Source of the DNA: CAWUIO01 sp963922455
GTDB taxonomy: Bacteria > Bacteroidota > Bacteroidia > Cytophagales > Microscillaceae
Assembly (NCBI GenBank): GCA_963922455.1
Contig: CAWUIO010000207.1
Location: 1 to 5,007 of the forward strand
DNA length: 5,007 bases
Direction: 5' to 3'
Shown here: piece after piece, positions 1 through 5,000 of the stretch
How the letters are laid out: every line of letters starts with the position of its first letter
Numbering within the stretch: position 1 is the stretch's first letter
Made by a program: the position numbers and the translations under genes
The notes under the pieces: model-generated
Told to the model about the DNA's origin: nothing
Database searches by the model: none
The model's input: the letters and a program-made list of their open reading frames with translations, nothing else

Positions 1-72
1 TCGGGCTCTCGCTACTCGCCGGCCCCCGCACCGGGCAGCGGCGGGCTCAAACATGCGCTCCATCCCTAAGCC
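1..72 (-). repeat. Structured intergenic repeat, copy A (cut by window edge)
   Basis: Read on the minus strand from 72 to 1, this segment opens with GGCTTAGGGATGGA, followed by TGTTTGAGC, a TGCGGGG block, GCGAGTAG and AGCCCGA. The same blocks occur in the same order in the copy at 4601-4687. The variable middle folds: CGCCG (17-21) pairs with CGGCG (39-43), and inside it CCCG (25-28) pairs with CGGG (32-35) over a CAC loop. The 3' part, which in the other copies is a CCGCGC-type hairpin, would lie left of position 1 and is not visible. From memory the core resembles multi-copy intergenic elements of Bacteroidota, possibly the Flavo-1 RNA motif. I could not test that. It is non-coding as far as I can see. 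Confidence 0.72.
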
Positions 73-163
73 TGAGAGCAGAGAAGAGAGAGGAGAGAAG
101 GAGGGTGAATCAGGCAATGGGCCTCTTGTCTCTAGTCTCTCTTCTTGCTTGGCTTAGGGATGG
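60..163. repeat. Purine/pyrimidine inverted repeat joining copies A and B
   Basis: CCATCCCTAAGCC at 60-72 is the exact reverse complement of GGCTTAGGGATGG at 151-163, because the two repeat copies lie head to head. The complementarity continues inward with gaps: a purine-only style tract at 73-104 (GAGAGCAGAGAAGAGAG and similar) opposes a pyrimidine tract at 122-150 (TCTAGTCTCTCTTCTT). Together they could make an imperfect stem of roughly 35 bp around a loop near 105-121. The pyrimidine tract before GGCTTAGGG also exists in copy A and, shorter, before the copy at 4601 (ACTTCTTTT), so it may belong to the element. Confidence 0.65.
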
Positions 164-290
164 GCGCCTCTTCATTAAAAGGAGTGGGATGAGGCCCTCG
201 CTGGCTGTGCGTGGGCCGGCTCACCAGCCCAGCCCGGACCGCGCCGCCAGACATGTTCTCGTTCGTAGCCCTATTTTTTTGCGCGGGCAA
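151..290 (+). repeat. Structured intergenic repeat, copy B (diverged)
   Basis: This copy begins with the same GGCTTAGGGATGG (151-163), then carries about 20 extra bases around TTCATTAAAAGG where the other copies have TGTTTGAGC. The middle folds into a strong hairpin: GCT-GGCTG (200-207) pairs with CAGCC-C-AGC (225-233, one bulged C), and GTG (211-213) pairs with CAC (222-224). It is followed by AGCCCGGACCGCG, matching AGCCCGACCCGCG of the right-hand copy. CCGCGC (239-244) then pairs with GCGCGG (281-286) across a 36-base loop that ends in seven T (274-280), and GGGCAA follows where the right-hand copy has GGGCAGG. The right boundary is inferred from that stem. An ATG-initiated 72-codon reading frame at 105-323 crosses this copy and looks accidental. 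Confidence 0.55.
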
Positions 291-457
291 GCCCCAAATT
301 TCCTTTGGAGTCTTTCCAAATAATCCATTCTCCTCTTTCTAAGCTTGCTAGCTTTTCGGGCAGGCCTAGGCGCGGTAAAACGGACAATAAAGCAGTTAGC
401 CGGGCCCGCTACAGTCTTAGCTTAAGCCTTGCATAGTAGCTTTTTCCTTTTGAACTA
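291..457. other. Gene-free spacer downstream of the kinase gene
   Basis: No coding region is supported here. Visible items are a small hairpin, TTTGGA (304-309) with TCCAAA (315-320), and a near-perfect palindrome, TAG-C-CGGGCCCG-CTA (397-411, one bulged C). Neither has a T-run on the side expected for a terminator of the minus-strand kinase gene, whose stop codon is the TAG at 460-458. How that transcript ends is therefore not evident from the sequence. Together with the repeats at 1-290, this accounts for the whole left flank. Confidence 0.6.
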
Positions 458-3055
458 CTAAAAACCCAGCACCTTCCAAAACGCTTCCTCTTGTTCTCCC
501 TCATCTAGTAATTCCTGCAAAAGTGCTCTGTATTCCCGGATAGCTTTACTTTTGGGTTCAATAGTATGTAGGATGGCTTCCATTTTACTGGCCTGCCTGA
601 ATTTTAAGGCTTTGATTTTCTCTACAAATGGTTTTAAGTAAGCTACCTCATCGGGGCTAAGCTGGACAACTTGGGGTGAACCCGCTTCCTGGGTTTTGGA
701 TTTGCTAAGACGGTAGAGGGGGAGCTCGAAGTAAAATTTTGTACCCTGCCCCAGTTGGGGCTCTATGCATAACTGGCTTTCGTGGGCCTCAATGATGGTC
801 TTGCAAAAAGTCAGCCCGATGCCCACCGATTTGGCATTGCCTAGTTGGCGGGCATTGGGATTGACGAAGGGCTCAAAGATCGTTTTCATTTGCTCGGGCG
901 AAATGCCGGCCCCGGTATCCTCGATGCTCAGGCGCACCTGCCCCTCCCGGCTTTCTGCCCGGAAGGTGATGCTTCCCTCGGTATCGGTGTATTTGATGGC
1001 ATTGCTGAGGAGGTTTTCCAGCACCCGCTCAATCTTGGAGTAATCAAAGACCGCCATCAATTTCGGATCTATTTGGTTGTGGATGCGGGGGATTTCCTCA
1101 TCGCCCAGCATATCCCGCATTTGCCGGATGGCTTCCTCCACGGCTTGGTGGGGGGAATTGGGGTCTTTTTGTAAGTTTAGGCGCTCGGCCCGGTAGACAT
1201 TCATAATGTCTTCAATCATGGCAAACATGCGCTTGCTCTTGGCGTGGATCAGGGCCAGGAGATGGGCCTTGTCCGGATCGGGGTAGTCCGGCTGGGAGTA
1301 GTTTTTAATCGGGTTCAGGGGGTTGCGGAGGTCGTGGTTGACGGCCGAGATCATGAGGTCTTTGGTGTCCTGGAGCTCCTGGAGGGCTTTGTTTTTGGAC
1401 TCTACCACCTCAGATTGTTGGCGGAGCTCTTCGGTGAGTGCTTCGAGTTCATAGGTTTTTTCTCTCAGTTCCTCATTTTGTTTTTTCATTTTTCTTTGCT
1501 GCTCGCTTTTTTCTTTGATGGCATACTTCATCATCCGCCCCATTTTAGCCTTGCGTTTCAACTGTTTTTCCACTTTTAATTTCTGAACACTAAGCATTTC
1601 GCTTTGTTGCTTGAGTAATTGGCGGGAGCGGTAGATAAAGATCACGAAGGCGCTAATCAATAAAAGGATGAACAAAGCCCCATAATTCAGCCATTGCTGA
1701 AAGGCCTTTTCTTTTTCCAGCTTTTCCTTTTCCAGGGTTTGTTGTCGGGCCTGGGCTTGAGATTGGGCCCGTTCCAGGCGTAGGTTTTTGGCTTCCAGTT
1801 CTATTTTTTCCGCCCGGCGGCGCAGGCTATCTCTTTTATTTTTATCTCTTTCTTTTTCGGCCAGGTCCAGTAATCGCTGGGCCTCCAGCTCTTTATTCCG
1901 GATCTCGGCTTCTATTTTTTGTCTTTCTACGGCCCGGCGGGCTTCTTCCTGTTGTTTTCTATATTCATCCACCAGGGCGGTGATTTCGGAAGATCCGCCA
2001 TTATTTAGTTTTGCCAGCCAGGGGATCAGCGAAGGAAGTACGCTTTGAAAGGGATTGCCAAAAAGGTCAAGCCCGATGAGCTGGGTTAAATTTCCGATTT
2101 CGGGGAGCAGCTCCCTCAATTGATTGCCGCCAAGGTAAAGACCAGTGAGGTTGGTTAAATTTCTGATTTCCGAAGGCAAGACTTTCAATTGATTGCCGCC
2201 AAGGTGAAGGCCCGTGAGGTTTTTTAAATTTCCGATTTCGGGAGGCAAGACTTTCAATTGATTAGTGTCGAGATCAATATCCGTGAGGTTGGTTAAATTT
2301 CCGATTTCGGGGGGCAATGCTTTGATATAATTTCCCTTGCCTGTGCTGTCATTATACCCTATATTCAATATTTTAAGGTTTTTTAATTTGAGAATTTCAA
2401 TAGGAAAGCTGGTCAATTCTTGCCCGCTCAAATCCAAATGAAAAACTTCCAAGGGCTTATTAAGTGCTTCTTCTAATGAGGTGTATCTGATATATTCTCT
2501 ATTTTTAAATTCCTTTAATGCTTTTAATAAATCAATACGCTCATCTGAATATATTCTATCCACATTATTCAGGTGGGCTCCTTTTTTGGAAAGATATTTA
2601 GTAATTAGGTCGTGTTCTTTTTTGAGTGCCCATTGTAAAGCCGTCCTGCCACAAAAACATGTGTATTCTGGATACCACGCTTTATCATCTACCGGGATTT
2701 CTAATACTTCTACGAAATATTTGAGAACTTCTAGTTTGTTTTCCCCGGCCGCAATGCCGGTGAGGTTGCCATAAAAGCAGCCCTCCCCACAAGAAATCGT
2801 TCCTTGCTTAGGCTGATAATCGGCTTGTTGGCTGATTAGATATTTGACCAGATCAAGGTCCCCCTTGAGGGTCGCCCACCAGAGGACCGGAGCCCCATTT
2901 TCATCCTGGGCATTGACCTCCGCCCCGGCCCGGATGGCTTGCTGGGCTTGGGGCAAATCATTGTTTTTGACGGCTTCCCACAGATCTTCGGTCTGGGAAA
3001 AGCTCCGCCCGGGGAGGCTAAGGAAAAGAAGTAGGGCTAGGGTTTTTGGGTTCAT
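458..3055 (-). CDS. Ankyrin/LRR transmembrane sensor histidine kinase
   Basis: This 865-residue membrane sensor kinase autophosphorylates on a histidine and should pass the phosphate to a receiver domain. Residues 1-20 look like a signal peptide (K4, hydrophobic 6-14, S-F-S before Q21). Residues 22-164 resemble about four ankyrin repeats, including NGAPVLWWATLKGDLDLVKY and GRTALQWALKK. Residues 201-344 hold six leucine-rich repeats, the last four exactly 23 residues each (NLTNLTGLYLGGNQL type). A charged coiled coil spans about 360-455, a single membrane helix 457-475, and a second coiled coil 478-568. The kinase core has the H box with H574 (NHDLRNPL), N box N681/N685, G1 DTGAG (713-717), FEPF (727-730) and G2 GIGL (745-748). 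H-to-N spacing is normal, so the enzyme looks active. Residues 780-865 form an extra helical tail without receiver motifs. The sensor would face the periplasm if the signal peptide is real. The neighbouring receiver-cyclase is the obvious partner. The start is ATG preceded by TTTAA, with no Shine-Dalgarno sequence. What the sensor detects is unknown. Confidence 0.93.
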   Translation of the reverse strand: MNPKTLALLLFLSLPGRSFSQTEDLWEAVKNNDLPQAQQAIRAGAEVNAQDENGAPVLWWATLKGDLDLVKYLISQQADYQPKQGTISCGEGCFYGNLTGIAAGENKLEVLKYFVEVLEIPVDDKAWYPEYTCFCGRTALQWALKKEHDLITKYLSKKGAHLNNVDRIYSDERIDLLKALKEFKNREYIRYTSLEEALNKPLEVFHLDLSGQELTSFPIEILKLKNLKILNIGYNDSTGKGNYIKALPPEIGNLTNLTDIDLDTNQLKVLPPEIGNLKNLTGLHLGGNQLKVLPSEIRNLTNLTGLYLGGNQLRELLPEIGNLTQLIGLDLFGNPFQSVLPSLIPWLAKLNNGGSSEITALVDEYRKQQEEARRAVERQKIEAEIRNKELEAQRLLDLAEKERDKNKRDSLRRRAEKIELEAKNLRLERAQSQAQARQQTLEKEKLEKEKAFQQWLNYGALFILLLISAFVIFIYRSRQLLKQQSEMLSVQKLKVEKQLKRKAKMGRMMKYAIKEKSEQQRKMKKQNEELREKTYELEALTEELRQQSEVVESKNKALQELQDTKDLMISAVNHDLRNPLNPIKNYSQPDYPDPDKAHLLALIHAKSKRMFAMIEDIMNVYRAERLNLQKDPNSPHQAVEEAIRQMRDMLGDEEIPRIHNQIDPKLMAVFDYSKIERVLENLLSNAIKYTDTEGSITFRAESREGQVRLSIEDTGAGISPEQMKTIFEPFVNPNARQLGNAKSVGIGLTFCKTIIEAHESQLCIEPQLGQGTKFYFELPLYRLSKSKTQEAGSPQVVQLSPDEVAYLKPFVEKIKALKFRQASKMEAILHTIEPKSKAIREYRALLQELLDEGEQEEAFWKVLGF
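2024..2299 (-). repeat. 69-bp tandem DNA repeat encoding four LRR units
   Basis: The last four leucine-rich repeats of the kinase (residues 253-344) are visible as a DNA-level tandem repeat. The landmark GGTTAAATT, or a close variant, starts at 2084, 2153, 2222 and 2291 on the plus strand, exactly 69 bp apart, so 23 codons per unit. The units around 2153-2299 share long stretches such as GACTTTCAATTGATT. The unit nearest the membrane (2024-2092) is most diverged, encoding LDLFGNPFQSVLPSLI as a capping-like repeat. The similarity points to duplication by slippage or recombination within the gene, with unit number possibly differing between strains. Confidence 0.85.
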
Positions 3056-3175
3056 TTAAACTCAACTTTGGGATCAGTAGGTGCTTAGTATGATTCAGGG
3101 ATCAAATTTTCAAGCCACATTTCGCCTTTTTCTAATTTCCTATATAGCTGAAAGCTATGAAATATCATAAAAAAA
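3056..3175 (-). other. 120-bp spacer between cyclase and kinase genes
   Basis: This AT-rich spacer separates two genes on the same strand. It contains a perfect hairpin, ATAGCT (3144-3149) with AGCTAT (3153-3158) over a 3-base loop, but no T-run follows it on the minus strand, so it is not a classical terminator. On the minus strand TAGCTTTC (3157-3150) matches seven of eight positions of the Bacteroidota -7 element TAnnTTTG, but no clear -33 TTG is spaced correctly. Read-through from the cyclase gene, with or without a weak internal promoter, is the simplest reading. There is no Shine-Dalgarno sequence before the kinase start. Confidence 0.5.
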
Positions 3176-4204
3176 TTACCCTTCCACAAAATACATCTTC
3201 AGCTTTAGCCCATTCTTCGCCTCAATCTCCCCCCGGTAGCTACAATTAAAGTGATCTTTAACCAGCTGGTAGGTATTTTCGGAGATATTGACTTTATAGA
3301 CTTCCCCGCTGCTTTCCATGCGGGAGGCGATGTTGACGGCATTGCCCCAGATATCATAGGCAAAGCGGGAGCTGCCAATGACCCCGGCCCGGATCTCCCC
3401 CGTGTTGATGCCCAGGCGGCACTGCCAGTAATTGCCCTGCTTTTCCTGGAAGCGTTTCTTCATAAAGGCCTGCATTTCCAGGCCGGCCCGGACGGCATCG
3501 AGGGCATTGTGGGTATTGGCTTCGGGGATGCCCCCGGCACACATGTAGGCATCGCCGATGGTTTTGATTTTGTAAAGATTGTGGCGGGCAATGATCTCAT
3601 CAAAGGCGGAGAAGCAGTCATTGAGTTCTTCCATGAGTTGGTCGGGGGGCATCTGGGCGGCAATTTCGGAGAAGCCCTTGAAGTCGGTAAAGAGGATGGA
3701 CACCTGCTCGTAGCTCCGCATTTTGGCACTGCCTTGGGCTTTGAGCTCCTCGGCAACGCTGGGAGGAAGGATGTTGAGGAGGAGCTTTTCGGAGCGTTCG
3801 AGGAGTTCTTTTACTTTGTTTTGGGCCCGGCGGAGGGCCAGGGCGGAGTTGACCCGGGCGATGAGCTCGAGCTCGCTGATGGGTTTTTTGATATAGTCTA
3901 GGGCTCCGGCCTCGAAGGCCTCGTTGAGCTTTTCGTCTTCGGTTTCGGCGGTTTGCATGATGATGGGGATGTCCTGGGTTGGGGGCTGGGACTTGATATG
4001 GCGTACGGCCTCGATCCCGGTCATGACCGGCATGCGCCAGTCCATCAGGATGAGGTCAGGCCTTTCTTCATCAGCAGCTTCGCAAGCCTCTTTGCCATTT
4101 TTGGTAATGATAAATTCATAGTCCGGATTGGCTTTTTTCAAAAAATCCTTGAGGACCTTGCGGTTGTCTTTTTCGTCTTCTGCGATCAGAATTTTGGCGG
4201 ACAT
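3176..4204 (-). CDS. Response regulator with class III adenylate cyclase output
   Basis: This 342-residue cytoplasmic protein should convert ATP to cAMP under control of receiver phosphorylation. The receiver domain (about 3-122) has the acidic pocket E9-D10-E11, phosphoacceptor D55 in MDWRMP, T85 and K107-P108. A signalling helix follows (about 124-157), ending in the LLLNILPPSVAEEL motif that couples sensors to cyclases. The class III cyclase domain (about 162-341) carries both metal aspartates, D174 (FTDFKGF) and D218 (KTIGDAY). It also has the adenine-selecting pair K214 and D284 (YDIWGNAVNIASR), and transition-state residues N291 and R295. K plus D at the selector positions argues for ATP rather than GTP as substrate. 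All sites sit in one chain, so a homodimer with two active sites is expected. It precedes the receiver-less kinase gene by 120 bp on the same strand, making that kinase its likely phosphodonor. The start is the first ATG before MSAKILIAEDE, which fits receiver domain length, with no Shine-Dalgarno sequence. Confidence 0.96.
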   Translation of the reverse strand: MSAKILIAEDEKDNRKVLKDFLKKANPDYEFIITKNGKEACEAADEERPDLILMDWRMPVMTGIEAVRHIKSQPPTQDIPIIMQTAETEDEKLNEAFEAGALDYIKKPISELELIARVNSALALRRAQNKVKELLERSEKLLLNILPPSVAEELKAQGSAKMRSYEQVSILFTDFKGFSEIAAQMPPDQLMEELNDCFSAFDEIIARHNLYKIKTIGDAYMCAGGIPEANTHNALDAVRAGLEMQAFMKKRFQEKQGNYWQCRLGINTGEIRAGVIGSSRFAYDIWGNAVNIASRMESSGEVYKVNISENTYQLVKDHFNCSYRGEIEAKNGLKLKMYFVEG

Positions 4205-4232
4205 AAATGGCTTGCTTTTGGGGTTTGGATTT

Positions 4233-4263
4233 TAAAAATACATATTCCCCGGGAATTTCCCGG
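4233..4263 (-). promoter_or_regulatory. Candidate operator palindrome and -7 element for the cyclase gene
   Basis: CCGGGAA (4249-4255) and TTCCCGG (4257-4263) form a perfect 7-bp inverted repeat with one central base, 45 to 59 bp upstream of the cyclase ATG. ATT (4244-4246) and AAT (4264-4266) extend it with a two-base bulge. Just downstream on the minus strand, TATTTTTA (4240-4233) matches seven of eight positions of the Bacteroidota -7 consensus TAnnTTTG. No -33 TTG is evident, and the palindrome occupies much of the place where it would sit, as expected for an activator or repressor site. The promoter call is weak; the palindrome itself is certain as sequence. Confidence 0.35.
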
Positions 4264-4324
4264 AATAAAACCCTGGCCCTGGCCCTTGTACCTGATGAAA
4301 ATATAGGGAGGGTGCCTCCGGGCC

Positions 4325-4346
4325 GGCCGGGGTATCGCCCCTGGCC
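4325..4346. other. Stable GC-rich hairpin upstream of the cyclase gene
   Basis: GGCCGGGG (4325-4332) pairs with CCCC-T-GGCC (4338-4346, one bulged T) over the five-base loop TATCG. The stem is eight GC pairs. No T-run follows directly on either strand, so it does not look like an intrinsic terminator. It could be part of a long leader of the cyclase transcript if that starts upstream of it, or a degraded intergenic repeat. Confidence 0.45.
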
Positions 4347-4494
4347 CACTCGAGGGATATGTCTTTGGAGGATAGGATACTTCCATTGGGTTCACTTACT
4401 TCCCGGCACCAGCACTTTATCCTTTTATTGTGCCACCCCGCTTGCTTTGGGGGATGGCCTTGTCTGGGGGCAGGAAATACGGGCCTTGTACACG

Positions 4495-4523
4495 CCAAGG
4501 ACGGTTGGCCCGGCTTGGTTTTT
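4495..4523 (+). terminator. Possible intrinsic terminator, plus strand
   Basis: CCAAG (4495-4499) pairs with CTTGG (4514-4518) and CGG (4502-4504) pairs with CCG (4510-4512), around a TTGGC loop with a small internal loop (GA opposite G). TTTTT (4519-4523) follows immediately. The layout fits a modest rho-independent terminator for plus-strand transcription. No convincing plus-strand gene lies just upstream, so either a short untranslated RNA ends here or the match is chance. Confidence 0.35.
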
Positions 4524-4600
4524 ACGAGCTACTTTTCCCTAAAATCTACAAAAAGGGTCCGGGCTGGATTGTCATTTCAATGTACCCTATGACTTCTTTT

Positions 4601-4687
4601 GGCTTAGGGATGGAACGGCCTGTTTGAGCTCGTGATGGCCTGCGGGGAGAGGCAGCGAGTAGTGACAGCCCGACCCGCGCGGGCAGG
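4601..4687 (+). repeat. Structured intergenic repeat, copy C (complete)
   Basis: Best complete copy of the family. It runs GGCTTAGGGATGGA (4601-4614), TGTTTGAGC (4621-4629), TGCGGGG (4641-4647), GCGAGTAG (4655-4662), AGCCCGA (4667-4673), then CCCGC directly abutting GCGGG (4674-4683) and CAGG. The middle folds with CTCG (4629-4632) to CGAG (4656-4659) and CTGC (4640-4643) to GCAG (4652-4655). The ACTTCTTTT tract just before it echoes longer pyrimidine tracts before the other copies. A larger fold is also possible: CGGCCTGTTT (4616-4625) pairs with AAACAGGCTG (4743-4752), with one G-U pair, and would enclose this element plus the hairpin at 4704-4739. Whether it acts as RNA or DNA is unknown. 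Confidence 0.7.
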
Positions 4688-4703
4688 ATATTTCACTTAG
4701 CAA

Positions 4704-4739
4704 GGGATCTTGATCGCGCGGGGAAGCCCCCGAGATCCC
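4704..4739. other. Hairpin, possibly part of a larger RNA fold
   Basis: GGGATCT (4704-4710) pairs with AGATCCC (4733-4739), extended by a G-U and a G-C pair. Within it GGGG (4720-4723) pairs with CCCC (4727-4730) over an AAG loop. No T-run follows on either strand. It lies between copy C and the AAACAGGCTG arm that can pair back to 4616-4625, so it may be one branch of a multi-stem structure spanning 4616-4752. Confidence 0.5.
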
Positions 4740-4800
4740 CCTAAACAGGCTGGACTCTTTACAAGAACCTAGCAAACTTGAAGGAATGCGCTCAAAATTT

Positions 4801-4837
4801 GCCCCCCGCGGGTAAGACTTTAGGCCATGCGGGGGGC
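4801..4837. other. GC-rich inverted repeat, weak minus-strand terminator candidate
   Basis: GCCCCCCGC (4801-4809) is the exact reverse complement of GCGGGGGGC (4829-4837), with 19 bases between. On the minus strand the stem is followed by AAATTTTGAG, a poor T-run, so intrinsic termination of a minus-strand transcript entering from the right is possible but unconvincing. Confidence 0.45.
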
Positions 4838-4909
4838 CAAGCTTATCTCCGAATCTAAGAAACTGTTTAAATTTAATTGTATGAGCTGCAAAGGGCCATT
4901 TCGGGAACC

Positions 4910-4967
4910 TGATTTCATCAAATTCCTCGCCCATAGCGCTGCTGTGCGCTCTTTGTTGATTTCATCA
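4910..4967. repeat. Two identical TGAT-N3-ATCA sites
   Basis: TGATTTCATCA occurs at 4910-4920 and again at 4957-4967, 47 bp apart. Each copy is itself an inverted repeat (TGAT, three bases, ATCA), which is typical of dimeric regulator sites. The half-site resembles the FNR-type TTGAT/ATCAA, but the spacer is three bases rather than four, so I do not assign it. No clear gene start is next to them inside the window. The remaining sequence of 4840-5007 has no supported gene. Confidence 0.4.
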
Positions 4968-4972
4968 GAACC

Positions 4973-5000
4973 CCGTATTCTCATGTTATACGGCCCTTTT
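4973..5000 (+). terminator. Weak hairpin at right edge, possible plus-strand terminator
   Basis: CCGTAT (4973-4978) pairs with ATACGG (4988-4993) over a nine-base loop and is followed by CCC then TTTT (4997-5000). The T-run is short and displaced by three bases, so termination is only a possibility. On the minus strand nothing after the stem resembles a T-run. Confidence 0.2.

Larger units (their letters stand above)
4205..4600. other. Gene-free region upstream of the cyclase gene
   Basis: No protein gene is supported. Reading frames here are rich in Pro, Gly, Arg and Trp, have no recognisable domain and overlap one another on both strands. The region holds the palindrome and possible promoter next to the cyclase start, a short tandem CCCTGG-CCCTGG-CCCT (4271-4282) whose CCCTGGCCC core recurs at 4339-4347, a GC-rich hairpin at 4325-4346 and a terminator-like hairpin at 4495-4523. 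It is more GC-rich than the kinase-cyclase spacer. Confidence 0.6.

Noticed and set aside
105..323. Plus-strand open frame of 72 codons
   Set aside because: It crosses a structured non-coding repeat, is Arg/Pro-rich late in the frame, and has no recognisable feature.
458..715. Kinase C-terminal tail as a receiver or HPt domain
   Set aside because: There is no acidic pocket, phosphoacceptor Asp or conserved Lys, and the sequence around H830 does not match an HPt motif.
3144..3158. Hairpin ATAGCT/AGCTAT as terminator after the cyclase gene
   Set aside because: It has only six AT-rich pairs and no T-run on its 3' side on the minus strand, so it would not terminate transcription between the genes.
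3251..3901. Plus-strand open frame of 216 codons
   Set aside because: It lies wholly antisense to the receiver-cyclase gene, whose catalytic motifs are all intact. The translation is a Gly/Asp/Phe-rich shadow with no domain.
4207..4542. Overlapping open frames on both strands upstream of the cyclase
   Set aside because: They overlap each other and the cyclase promoter region, are Pro/Gly/Arg/Trp-rich and show no motif.
1..4687. Kinase-cyclase pair as cargo of a composite transposon bounded by the repeats
   Set aside because: The flanking elements are short, encode no transposase, show no target-site duplication that I can see, and look like dispersed intergenic repeats rather than insertion sequences.
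4587..4934. Minus-strand open frame of 115 codons
   Set aside because: It runs through copy C and three GC-rich hairpins, which dictate its residues. No domain or homologous pattern is recognised.
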